Assembly (NCBI GenBank): GCA_045105615.1 | Contig: JBGCDS010000006.1 | Coordinates: 1-64,000 of the forward strand | Length of the DNA: 64,000 nucleotides | Source of the DNA: UBA1858 sp045105615 | GTDB taxonomy: Bacteria > Pseudomonadota > Gammaproteobacteria > UBA4575 | Direction of reading: 5' to 3' | In this document: positions 53,430 to 61,809 of the stretch, piece after piece | How positions within the stretch are numbered: position 1 is the first letter of the stretch | Layout of the letters: each line of letters opens with the position of its first letter | The notes under the pieces: generated by a model | The model's database searches: none | Told to the model about the DNA's origin: nothing | Seen by the model: the letters and a program-made list of their open reading frames with translations, nothing else | Program-made: the position numbers and the translations under genes

Positions 53430-54338
53430 ATGAATATGGCAATTAAAGGATTAATCGGCGTTATCGGCGGAAGCGGCTTCGTGGGAAGCGAATTATGTGC
53501 TCAGCTCATATCGTCAGGATATTCCGTTAAACTACTGACGCGTAACACTGATAAGTGCCGCCACCTCAAGGTATTACCATCACTTTCCATCGTCCAAATT
53601 AAAGATTATCAATCAAACACCCTTACCGCGGCGCTTAAAGATTGCCACGCACTGATTAATTTAATCGGCATACTTAATGAAAGAGGCAATGATGGCAAAG
53701 AATTTCATCGCATCCATGTTGGTATCACTCGCAATGCTTTGAAAGCCTGTGAAAATGCGAAAATCCCACGACTGCTACAAATGAGTGCATTAAATGCGCA
53801 TCCAGACGCACCCAGCCATTATCTTCGCAGTAAAGGTAAAGCTGAGAACTACCTCAAGACCTTCTCTGCATCGCAGGTGAACTACACCATATTCCAACCC
53901 TCAGTAATTTTTGGCGAGGGTGACAGCTTTTTAAATCGGTTTGCGGATCTACTAAAGATAGTGCCGGGAATATTTCCTTTAGCCTGCCCCAATGCACGAT
54001 TTGCACCTGTCTATGTCGGCGATGTTGCCAATAAAATGATAACCGCCATTGAAGATAAAGCCAGCTACAACCAGTCTTATGAACTCTGTGGACCGAACAT
54101 TTACAGCTTAAAAGAGCTGGTACAATACACCGCAAATATTTGTGGCTATAAGCGGACAGTACTTGGCCTACCTATGTTTTTATCTAAACTTCAAGCCACT
54201 GTATTTGAATACGTCCCTGGCAAACCACTTTCAAAAGATAACTTTAACTCGTTAAAGCTCGATAGTGTGTGCAAACAATGCCCTCCCTGCACAACGTCGT
54301 TATCGGCTATCGCTCCCACATACCTAGCTAATAGATAG
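53430..54338 (+). CDS. NDUFA9-like NAD(P)-binding protein
   Basis: A 302-residue extended-SDR protein. The Rossmann start is GVIGGSGFVGSELCAQL, then VKLLTRN, HALINLIGIL and MSALNAHPDAPSHYLRSKG with the usual Tyr position. This is the complex I NDUFA9 branch. In bacteria such proteins act on nucleotide sugars or quinones; the substrate is unknown. It ends four bases before the minus-strand lipoprotein gene. Confidence 0.85.
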   Translation: MNMAIKGLIGVIGGSGFVGSELCAQLISSGYSVKLLTRNTDKCRHLKVLPSLSIVQIKDYQSNTLTAALKDCHALINLIGILNERGNDGKEFHRIHVGITRNALKACENAKIPRLLQMSALNAHPDAPSHYLRSKGKAENYLKTFSASQVNYTIFQPSVIFGEGDSFLNRFADLLKIVPGIFPLACPNARFAPVYVGDVANKMITAIEDKASYNQSYELCGPNIYSLKELVQYTANICGYKRTVLGLPMFLSKLQATVFEYVPGKPLSKDNFNSLKLDSVCKQCPPCTTSLSAIAPTYLANR

Positions 54339-54342
54339 TTGT

Positions 54343-55440
54343 TTACTCAGGCTCAACCCGACGACATTTTCCACTATGTAAAAACTCGATTCTCTGCTGA
54401 TCACTTAATCGTTGCGTACTCTCTATTACACGATAAAACTCATCATAATTTTTATTGCATGCTTCGAACAAAAGAATGAAATCAGGCACTAGTGCCTGGT
54501 ACGTTGAAAAAGCATTTAATTTTGCATTATTCATATCTTCTATAAGCCATTGTCGATACTTTTTAAGTTTCTCCCACTGTTCTAGTTTGCTCACTACTTG
54601 TTTTTCATACGACACAAACGCTTCTTGTTTAAGACGTAGTTTTTCTGGCCGAGCTAATGATGAGCTATATATCTCTACAAGCTGCTGACGAAAATCTTCT
54701 ACAATGACATATAGCTGTTTTTTTTCTTGTATCGACTGTAAATAACGTTGCAGCTTAGCCGGTTTTTTTTCGGCCTCTAACCAAGCAATTACACCTAACT
54801 GGGCTATAGCAGAGGCAAATGCTTCATTAAAACTAGTATCATTTTTTATATATAGTTGTTGATGCGCCAGTTCATGAAAAATATATTCAGCTGTTACTAA
54901 TTCACCCCTATCTAACATGCTGCTTAGTAGCGGATCACTAAACCAACCTAAAGTTGAATAGGCTGGCACGGGCGCAATATAGACTTCCAACTGTTGCAGC
55001 TTAAGTTGATTAGCGAACTGTTGCGCTTTACTTTGATCATAATACCCTCTATACGGAACACAGCCTACCACCCAAAAACACCATGACTCAGCTTGCAGAG
55101 ACAATTGCGGTGTCGCGAATACTACCCATGTAACATAGTCACGATCGAGATCGACATAACTAGTGTAACTTTTATTATCAGGTAGATGTAAATGGCTGGA
55201 AGCAAATTCACGTATGATTAAAAATCTTTTAAATTTGTTTTTTTGTACTTGATCAATATTCTCATCTTCAAGCAAGCTTGATATCGGCTGCCGATCACTC
55301 ATTAATTTAAGGTGACCACTGCTGGTATGAGCAATATATCCGAGCGTAGAACAGGCAGTTAACTGAAATATACAACTCAAGAGTAGAATTCGAGGCAGGA
55401 TTCGAGACAAAATTCGAGTTAGAATAGTTTTATTAAACAC
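54343..55440 (-). CDS. Lipoprotein aminopeptidase-like (COG4324)
   Basis: A 365-residue lipoprotein of the COG4324 group. The lipobox is LTAC (SCIFQLTACSTLG), the zinc motif is HELAHQ (FHELAHQQLYIKND) and EAFASAIAQLG follows. The signal region has three copies of a 12-base repeat that encodes TRIL-SRIL-PRIL. The start lies 18 bases from the divergent cca start. The enzyme's substrate is not known. Confidence 0.85.
   Translation of the reverse strand: MFNKTILTRILSRILPRILLLSCIFQLTACSTLGYIAHTSSGHLKLMSDRQPISSLLEDENIDQVQKNKFKRFLIIREFASSHLHLPDNKSYTSYVDLDRDYVTWVVFATPQLSLQAESWCFWVVGCVPYRGYYDQSKAQQFANQLKLQQLEVYIAPVPAYSTLGWFSDPLLSSMLDRGELVTAEYIFHELAHQQLYIKNDTSFNEAFASAIAQLGVIAWLEAEKKPAKLQRYLQSIQEKKQLYVIVEDFRQQLVEIYSSSLARPEKLRLKQEAFVSYEKQVVSKLEQWEKLKKYRQWLIEDMNNAKLNAFSTYQALVPDFILLFEACNKNYDEFYRVIESTQRLSDQQRIEFLHSGKCRRVEPE
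55388..55418. repeat. 12-base tandem repeat in signal peptide coding region
   Basis: ATTCGAG occurs at 55388-55394, 55400-55406 and 55412-55418, one copy every 12 bases. On the minus strand it encodes the repeated RIL triplets in the n-region of the lipoprotein signal. A unit of 12 keeps the frame, so copy-number change alters only signal length. Confidence 0.7.
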
Positions 55441-55458
55441 ATTAGTTGGCCATTAATA

Positions 55459-56592
55459 ATGCAAAAATATTTGGTTGGCGGGGCAGTTCGAGATCGCTTA
55501 TTAAGTTTACCAGTACACGAGCAGGACTGGGTAGTCGTCGGTTCTACTCCGCAAGAAATGCTCGACCTAGGTTACCGTCAAGTCGGCAAGGATTTTCCAG
55601 TGTTCTTGCACCCACAGTCATCGGAAGAATATGCACTTGCTCGCACAGAACGTAAATCTGGAAAAGGCCACAAAGGCTTTCAAGTATTCAGCTCGCCTAA
55701 TATTTCTCTAGAAGAAGATCTACTACGACGTGACTTAACCATCAATGCCATTGCTGAAGATGAACATGGCAATTTAATCGACCCTTATGACGGATTAGAC
55801 GATATTAAAAATCGTGTTTTGCGCCACATCTCACCTGCATTCTCCGAAGACCCTTTACGCGTACTCAGAGTCGCAAGGTTTGCAGCACGGTTTTGGCATT
55901 TAGGCTTTACTATTGATGCTAGTACTTTAGCGCTAATGTCCTCAATCAGTCATAGCGATGAGTTAGAACAACTTTCAAAAGAACGTATCTGGCGAGAAAC
56001 TCAGCGCGCATTAGTCACAAACCACCCTGAAATTTATATACTGATTCTATTACATGTAGGCGCGTTAGAAAAAATTGCGCCCTCTCTCAATGATGCCTTG
56101 CAAACTAAGCAGCCATTATTGAGATTATCTAAACTACGCGACATTAGTGATTATGAATTTAAATACGCAGGCTTAGTGATGGTCGCTAGCGAAAGAGATG
56201 GTGCATTTGATCCAGAAATTGCTAGCGATATAAGCCAACATTTTGCGTGCCCAAACTCATTACAAGAACTGGCAATCGTTACCAATAATAATTTCATCGA
56301 TTGTTGCAATGCGCTTTCTAATAACAGTGATGATATTTATAATATGCTACAAAAGCTAGATGCTTTTCGCCGTCAATCACGCTGCCTATCTATTTTAGAC
56401 TGCATGCAAGCCATGTTAACTTTATTTGAACAACCACCTTCGCCTTCTTTAGATTTTCTTTCCAACATTGTGCCGCAAATAAATACTGTTAAGCTTGATG
56501 ACAAGTATCAGAAAACATTGCGTGGCAAAGAAATAGGTGATGCATTGATTGCTGCGCGTAAGCAGCTTATAGAAAAAAAGATGAAGGGTTAA
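55459..56592 (+). CDS. cca: CCA tRNA nucleotidyltransferase, HD motif absent
   Basis: A 377-residue enzyme that adds CCA to tRNA 3' ends. The catalytic N-terminal half is full: YLVGGAVRDRLLSLPV, EQDWVVVGS, and the D-rich RRDLTINAIAEDEHGNLIDPYDGLDD and RVLRVARFAARF. The C-terminal half is shorter than E. coli's 412 residues and lacks the H...HD...D set of the HD phosphohydrolase domain; no HDLGK motif can be seen. The very C-terminus (GKEIGDALIAARKQ) still matches. It diverges from the lipoprotein gene with 18 bases between starts. Confidence 0.92.
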   Translation: MQKYLVGGAVRDRLLSLPVHEQDWVVVGSTPQEMLDLGYRQVGKDFPVFLHPQSSEEYALARTERKSGKGHKGFQVFSSPNISLEEDLLRRDLTINAIAEDEHGNLIDPYDGLDDIKNRVLRHISPAFSEDPLRVLRVARFAARFWHLGFTIDASTLALMSSISHSDELEQLSKERIWRETQRALVTNHPEIYILILLHVGALEKIAPSLNDALQTKQPLLRLSKLRDISDYEFKYAGLVMVASERDGAFDPEIASDISQHFACPNSLQELAIVTNNNFIDCCNALSNNSDDIYNMLQKLDAFRRQSRCLSILDCMQAMLTLFEQPPSPSLDFLSNIVPQINTVKLDDKYQKTLRGKEIGDALIAARKQLIEKKMKG

Positions 56593-56595
56593 TAG

Positions 56596-57387
56596 CTAAA
56601 TAAACGCAAACAAAAGCACGCCCAAGAATAACCGATATATTACAAACGGCATCATTCCGATAACATTCACTAGCCTTACAAAAGCTTCTATGCATATGTA
56701 TGCAACCACACCAGACAACGCAAACACAGTTAACGCGGGGAAGATATCCATTTGCACTTGAGACGACATCAGCTGCATTGATTTATATGAAATCGCGGCA
56801 AGAATCGTAGGGATAGATAATAAAAATGAGAAGCGCGCTGCGGCCACCTTTGACAGACCCATCATTAAACCTGCTGTCATGGTAACGCCCGACCTTGAAG
56901 TACCAGGAATTAAAGCAAATATCTGTGCACAGCCAATAAATATAATTCCTTTCCAACAGAGCTTATATTCATCATGCAGTTCTTTTCCCATTTTATCCGC
57001 ATAGGCTAATGCTAATGCAAACAGAATTGTAGTTATTGCAATCACATGCGCACTACGAAGGTATTGCTCTATAAAGTCTGCTAGCAATAAACCTGCAACA
57101 ACTATCGGTATTGTAGCAATTATAATCGCTGAGATTAAACTCAGCGTCTCCTGATTTTCCTGTGCCTTGGGATTCAACACTGCGCGAACCATTGCTTGCA
57201 GCTCTTTTCTAAAATAAACCATGACCGCAACTAAGCTTCCTGCATGAGCAGCCACATCCATGAATAAGCCCTGATCTTTCCAGCCCATCACAATTGAGAT
57301 TAACACTAAATGCGCTGAACTCGACACGGGTAAAAATTCAGTTAGCCCCTGAATAATGCCCAACGCAATTATTTGTATTACATCCAT
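56596..57387 (-). CDS. uppP: Undecaprenyl-diphosphatase
   Basis: A 263-residue inner-membrane phosphatase that regenerates the C55 lipid carrier for cell-wall synthesis and gives bacitracin tolerance. The active-site loops are GLTEFLPVSSSAHLVL near the start and PGTSRSGVTMTAGLM in the middle, both typical. It lies 12 bases after the MidA-type methyltransferase gene on the minus strand. Confidence 0.96.
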   Translation of the reverse strand: MDVIQIIALGIIQGLTEFLPVSSSAHLVLISIVMGWKDQGLFMDVAAHAGSLVAVMVYFRKELQAMVRAVLNPKAQENQETLSLISAIIIATIPIVVAGLLLADFIEQYLRSAHVIAITTILFALALAYADKMGKELHDEYKLCWKGIIFIGCAQIFALIPGTSRSGVTMTAGLMMGLSKVAAARFSFLLSIPTILAAISYKSMQLMSSQVQMDIFPALTVFALSGVVAYICIEAFVRLVNVIGMMPFVIYRLFLGVLLFAFI

Positions 57388-57399
57388 TATTTATTATTT

Positions 57400-58578
57400 C
57401 TATAAGCGATAAAGCATATCTCGACCTGTGAACTGCTCAGAAGAGAATTCAATATTTTTAGTTAGCACCATCACTTGAAATCGTTCGCCCATTTCTGCAG
57501 GCATGATTAAGCGCTTGATTTCTGCCTGCTGCTCAAGTGTCATAGCATTCTGATTTTCAGTCATAACTTTTTCCAGCGCATGACTCGCCAGTAAGAAATG
57601 TGTTTGCGTACTATAAGAACTCACATTTAAACCGCAATGCACGCTAGCCTCAGCTAATGCAGTGAAATCAACATTACATGATATATCTTGCAAACCAGGC
57701 CAGAGCAATGGCTGTTCGTTGGCCACATGTCGATAGTGGCAAATCAATGTCCCCATTGAGCGTTGCTCATGATAGTACTCACTGCGAGCATAACCATAGT
57801 CGATATAAAAAAATATCCCCTGATTCACAAATGAAGCAATTTGCTTGATGAAGTCATCCAATAATAGATTAATATCGCAAATATAAGGGCCATCTGTTTT
57901 ATTTAGCACTGAGATCGGCAACCGCTTACTCATCAGCTCGGCTAAGCTTTTATCTGCAGGAATATCAACAAACTGAAAATTGCCTTTGTCGTCAACGTTA
58001 ACGCAGCGTTCTGAAATCTTATTGTCTTCGACTGAAAGCAGCTTAACAGGCAATGCATCAAGCACTTCATTGGCAATCACTATTCCGCATTCAATAGGTT
58101 TATCCAGATCTTCTATCCATTCAATATTACAGTCAGTCTGAACAGTTTCTAAATAGGCCTGTTGACGTCGGCTCAATTCAGCACTTTTTTCGACAATGTA
58201 ATAACACTGAGGCAGACAATCATCTTGTTTCATCGCACGAATTAAATCAGCAGCAAATTTACCGCTGCCAGCGCCAATCTCAATCACAGAAAACGAGCCT
58301 AGTTCTTGCTCAATTGATTTAATATGTGCTGCGAAAGCTAATGCAAAAAAATTGCTGCGTTCAGGACTGGTGGTGAAATCACCTTTTGCGCCAAAAATAT
58401 CGCTACCGCTTTCGTAATACCCCACCTGCTCAGTGTACAAGCATAGTTGCATATAACGCTGGAAACTAATCGGTTGTTGACTACGCTTAATTTCGTCAAC
58501 AATAATCTGCTGACAACGTTGACTACGTTGTTTTTCTTGTTCAGAAGGAGGTGGCATCTCAACATGCATTATGTACAA
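57400..58578 (-). CDS. MidA/NDUFAF7-type SAM-dependent methyltransferase
   Basis: A 392-residue protein of the COG1565 family. The SAM loop is IEIGAGSGKFAADLI (about residue 100), with SFQRYMQLCLY at the start, GDFTTSPE, and NEVLDALPVKLL. The mitochondrial relative methylates an arginine in complex I; the bacterial target is not certain. It is followed by uppP 12 bases later. Confidence 0.88.
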   Translation of the reverse strand: MYIMHVEMPPPSEQEKQRSQRCQQIIVDEIKRSQQPISFQRYMQLCLYTEQVGYYESGSDIFGAKGDFTTSPERSNFFALAFAAHIKSIEQELGSFSVIEIGAGSGKFAADLIRAMKQDDCLPQCYYIVEKSAELSRRQQAYLETVQTDCNIEWIEDLDKPIECGIVIANEVLDALPVKLLSVEDNKISERCVNVDDKGNFQFVDIPADKSLAELMSKRLPISVLNKTDGPYICDINLLLDDFIKQIASFVNQGIFFYIDYGYARSEYYHEQRSMGTLICHYRHVANEQPLLWPGLQDISCNVDFTALAEASVHCGLNVSSYSTQTHFLLASHALEKVMTENQNAMTLEQQAEIKRLIMPAEMGERFQVMVLTKNIEFSSEQFTGRDMLYRL

Positions 58579-58654
58579 CCCAATTAAATGCCAGTAACAA
58601 ACTACTCATGACGATATGGTACATTAAACAAAATTTTAATCGTTGGGATTATTT

Positions 58655-59398
58655 ATGGAACAGTCATCTAATCGTGTGGCTTTAGTCACCGGCTCCGCGA
58701 AACGCATAGGCGCAGAAGTGGTACGTAGACTACATGCTGAAGGCCTATGCGTGATACTACATTACAACGGCTCGCAAGGTGCAGCACAGGCTATTGCAGA
58801 TGAGCTAAATGCAATACGCAAGGATAGCGTAGCAATCATCCAGTTCAACCTTCTCGATATAGATCAATTAGAGTCTTTCGCTAAACAAATAACAGACCTA
58901 TGGGGAAGGTTAGATATATTGGTAAATAACGCTTCTACTTTTTACCCCACCCCTATGCAAGAGATCAGCGTAGACCAATGGAATGATTTGATTGGTGTAA
59001 ACCTGCAAGCACCTCTATTCCTAAGCAAAGCTCTCGCTCCAACTCTGACTCAACACAAAGGTTGTATTGTTAATATTGTTGACATCCATTCTGAACGTCC
59101 ATTAAAAGGCTATACCGTTTACTGTATTGCTAAAGCAGGCTTGGGCATGTTGACTAAGTCTCTGGCACGGGAATTAGCCCCCGCAGTGAGAGTGAATGGC
59201 GTCTCGCCGGGTGCCATTATATGGCCTGAGATTGAGGACTATGAGCCGGTGCATAAAGAGATCATTGAGCGTACCGCCTTGAAGAGAGAAGGTGATCCTA
59301 AAGATATTGCTGACACTGTTTGGTTTCTAGCTAATTCGGCTAATTATATTACTGGCCAAATCGTTGCTGTTGATGGCGGACGGACTTTAAGCAATTAA
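58655..59398 (+). CDS. Pteridine reductase (FolM-like SDR)
   Basis: A 247-residue short-chain dehydrogenase. The cofactor motif TGSAKRIG fits the TGxxKRIG form of pteridine reductases rather than the general TGxxxGxG. The catalytic pair is YCIAK, with NNAS and a C-terminal ITGQIVAVDGG. It would reduce dihydrobiopterin or dihydrofolate using NADPH. I take the ATG at 58655; the TTG at 58643 adds four residues. Nearby folK and folB on the minus strand support a folate or pterin role. Confidence 0.85.
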   Translation: MEQSSNRVALVTGSAKRIGAEVVRRLHAEGLCVILHYNGSQGAAQAIADELNAIRKDSVAIIQFNLLDIDQLESFAKQITDLWGRLDILVNNASTFYPTPMQEISVDQWNDLIGVNLQAPLFLSKALAPTLTQHKGCIVNIVDIHSERPLKGYTVYCIAKAGLGMLTKSLARELAPAVRVNGVSPGAIIWPEIEDYEPVHKEIIERTALKREGDPKDIADTVWFLANSANYITGQIVAVDGGRTLSN

Positions 59399-59432
59399 CT
59401 TTATGCCAATCGGGATTCTCTCCCCAGTCAAA

Positions 59433-59721
59433 CTAGCTAGCGTTAATAACAAATTGCTTTGGCGTAAATCTAATCCGGCTAACCTCTTCATCAGTCACTG
59501 CTAATACCAGCTCATCCGGCAGCCCTGCAAATTTTTCTATACCCATTTCAGTTAAAGAGGCACCCTTGGCAGTGAGCTGAATGCTGATTTTATGACATTT
59601 TTCTAAAGCGTGCTTAACTAAATATTTTAGATGCATCAATTGCCGGGCATAAACGAAAATCAACACAGCGATAATGGCAATGGCCAACAATAAAAATATA
59701 ATTGATATTTATATCTAACAT
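59433..59721 (-). CDS. Small membrane-anchored protein, probable frameshift near start
   Basis: From a TTG at 59690 the frame gives 85 residues: a hydrophobic start (LLAIAIIAVLIFVYARQLMH), then a soluble part with LTAKGASLTEMGIEKFAGLP. An ATG at 59721 begins MLDININ in a frame one base off. A run of five T on the minus strand (complement of 59692-59696) would, with one T fewer, join the two into a clean MLDININY-plus-membrane-helix start. Either the gene is broken by a single T insertion or the base is a sequencing error, or a poor TTG start is used. No family recognised. Confidence 0.55.
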
Positions 59722-59879
59722 TTTGTTAACCACTCACTAAATACTCGCCCAACTAAATTATAGTCTGCACTCTACTTACGCTACTAAAAATGTTATGTAC
59801 AGAATACTAATAAGTCACCACCATGAAACTCGAATATGATGTACTATCTTACTTACTAAATATAGACAATTATTGAACT

Positions 59880-60311
59880 ATGATACCCTGCCGTTTAATA
59901 TACCGAAGCATTGCTAGCGATGAAATTCTCATCCCTGAAAAGCTGTCTAAACTCGCTAATGAAGCTTCGATCTACAATAGAAGGGTAGGCTTACACGGTA
60001 TCCTTGCTTTATCAGACAACAAGTTCTTACAGTTATTAGAAGGACCCTCGAGATTTGTTAATGAATTATTTTGCAACATAATTCAAGACCCTAGACATCA
60101 TCAAATAGAATTGATTAGTTTTGAAAATAGCGTGCGGCCAGAATTTAACGACTGGTCTATGCAGTTACTAGAACTAGATAAAATAGATGCCAGCATGCAA
60201 TCTTTCCTTCGCAAGAAATATCCCATGAAGGGCGATCAATTTGAATTTCCCAATGAGTCATTTTTAATGACTTCTTTTTTGATGGACTTAAAGTATATTT
60301 TATCGGACTGA
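59880..60311 (+). CDS. BLUF-domain blue-light sensor protein
   Basis: A 143-residue protein made of a BLUF domain (about 1-100) with a short C-terminal helix. The flavin-site residues are Tyr8 (LIYRS), Asn33 (YNRRVGLHG), Gln51 (KFLQLLEG), Trp92 and Met94 (DWSMQL), which match the full BLUF set. No EAL, GGDEF or cyclase output domain is attached, so it must signal to a partner protein. The gene stands alone, so the partner is unknown. Confidence 0.9.
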   Translation: MIPCRLIYRSIASDEILIPEKLSKLANEASIYNRRVGLHGILALSDNKFLQLLEGPSRFVNELFCNIIQDPRHHQIELISFENSVRPEFNDWSMQLLELDKIDASMQSFLRKKYPMKGDQFEFPNESFLMTSFLMDLKYILSD

Positions 60312-60369
60312 GTGTTTTATTGTTAACGCGGTCATATCTACCTAGGCACTGTCACTTCAAACGTTGGCA

Positions 60370-60852
60370 TTACTCGACTAGTTTTAAATCTATATTACGT
60401 TTATCAAAATCTTCCCATAGCCGAGTAAATGATGTCTTTAATATTGGATGACGCATATCACCCGCAATATCTACCAACGGCTTTAAAACAAATGCGTATT
60501 TTGTAATATCAGAGCTAGGCACGTGAACGCCATCTTTATTAATTTTTGACTTGCCATATAACAATTGATCCAAATCGATTGTTCGCGAAATATATTGATT
60601 TTTACTATCTCTCACACGTCCATGCTGCGCTTCTAACTCACGTAGATATTGACGCATTGCGGGTGGGGAAATATCCGTATCTAAACCAACTACTAGATTA
60701 TGAAAGTCATCACCCTCGAATCCTTCAGAAGCAGTTTCATAAATGGGTGATATTTGCAGTTCACCAAATTTTTCTGCCAATTCCTCAAGTACTTGAGGAA
60801 TATGTATATGCTTATCAATATTACTACCGATGCCGATAAATACTTTTTCCAC
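60370..60852 (-). CDS. folK: 2-amino-4-hydroxy-6-hydroxymethyldihydropteridine diphosphokinase
   Basis: A 160-residue folate enzyme that transfers diphosphate from ATP to the pterin. FIGIGSNIDKH at the start and RTIDLDQLLYG (the metal and ATP site) and the HVPSSDITKYAFVLKPLVDI end are typical. Three bases after folB on the minus strand. Confidence 0.95.
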   Translation of the reverse strand: MEKVFIGIGSNIDKHIHIPQVLEELAEKFGELQISPIYETASEGFEGDDFHNLVVGLDTDISPPAMRQYLRELEAQHGRVRDSKNQYISRTIDLDQLLYGKSKINKDGVHVPSSDITKYAFVLKPLVDIAGDMRHPILKTSFTRLWEDFDKRNIDLKLVE

Positions 60853-60855
60853 TAG

Positions 60856-61212
60856 CTACACTCTTTCTCCGCGTTCTATTGTTACCCCCACAGCGGCAGA
60901 TCCTCTTACTGCACCTGGTTTTGCAATCGAAATGCGTAGCCAAGGAATATTAAATTCTTGCATTACAGTAGTGGCAATGAGCTCAATCAAGGTCTCAACC
61001 AATTTTGGTTGATTTTCATCCACCAATCCACGGATTCTCTGAGAAATTGCTTTATAATCAAGGGTATATTCTAGATCATCGGTGTCTGCAGCCTTAGATA
61101 TATCGGTTGCCATCTCTAAATTGATGGTGATTTTCTGATGTACCTGACGTTCCCACCCAAATACACCAATAACGGCATCCATGCTTAAATCACGTATAAA
61201 TACTGTGTCCAT
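60856..61212 (-). CDS. folB: Dihydroneopterin aldolase
   Basis: A 118-residue octameric folate enzyme that cleaves dihydroneopterin. VFIRDLSMDAVIGVFGWERQVHQ, a LDYKAISQRI segment and ISIAKPGAVRGSAAVGVTIER mark it. First gene of the folB-folK pair. Confidence 0.95.
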   Translation of the reverse strand: MDTVFIRDLSMDAVIGVFGWERQVHQKITINLEMATDISKAADTDDLEYTLDYKAISQRIRGLVDENQPKLVETLIELIATTVMQEFNIPWLRISIAKPGAVRGSAAVGVTIERGERV

Positions 61213-61346
61213 AGTCGAGCTGAGTTTCCTTTTTAATTATCTAGTCGGCTAATCGGCATTCGATCGCCTCTATATATTGTCTACCATATACCTTTCTGTT
61301 AAGGTACGCCGCCCATACGTATTATACAAACACAAGAAATTTTACA

Positions 61347-61583
61347 ATGTCTAGAGTATGTCAAGTTACCGGTAAGCGCCCCGTTGCAGGAAACAACGTG
61401 TCGCACGCGCATAATAAAACGCGCCGAAGATTTCTTCCAAACCTACACACCCATAGATTTTGGGTAGAAAGCGAAGGCCGTTGGGTCAAATTACGTCTAT
61501 CTACCAAGGGTATGCGAATTATTGATAAAAAAGGGATCGATGTTGTTCTAGCGGACATCCGTTCTCGCGGTGAAACTGCTTAA
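61347..61583 (+). CDS. rpmB: 50S ribosomal protein L28
   Basis: A 78-residue protein with SRVCQVTGKRPVAGNNVSHA and the family's RRRFLPNLHTHRFW core. Followed 32 bases later by rpmG, the usual pair. A modest A/T promoter region lies at 61260-61330. Confidence 0.98.
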   Translation: MSRVCQVTGKRPVAGNNVSHAHNKTRRRFLPNLHTHRFWVESEGRWVKLRLSTKGMRIIDKKGIDVVLADIRSRGETA

Positions 61584-61615
61584 ACAGCACACTGCTAAAC
61601 GACTGAGACAAAATC

Positions 61616-61771
61616 ATGCGAGATAAAATTAAGTTAGTTTCTACAGCAGATACTGGTCACTACTACACGACCACTAAGAACAAGCGCACCATGCCAGACA
61701 AGATGGAGATCAAAAAGTACGATCCCGTTGTTCGTAAACACGTGCTCTACAAAGAAGCTAAGATCAAATAA
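61616..61771 (+). CDS. rpmG: 50S ribosomal protein L33
   Basis: A 51-residue ribosomal protein starting MRDKIKLVSTADTGHYY and ending VLYKEAKIK. It is the zinc-free type, since the CxxC pairs are missing. Downstream partner of rpmB and the last gene before a hairpin that overlaps the desaturase stop. Confidence 0.97.
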   Translation: MRDKIKLVSTADTGHYYTTTKNKRTMPDKMEIKKYDPVVRKHVLYKEAKIK

Positions 61772-61786
61772 ATAAGCTCATCATTG

Positions 61787-61809
61787 TGCCTGGCCTCTCT
61801 GGCTAGGCA
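61787..61809. terminator. Terminator between rpmG and desaturase
   Basis: TGCCTGGCC (61787-61795) and GGCTAGGCA (61801-61809) pair with one G-U pair around a 5-base loop. It covers the desaturase stop (61803-61805) and lies 16 bases after rpmG, so it can serve both convergent genes. Confidence 0.7.
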
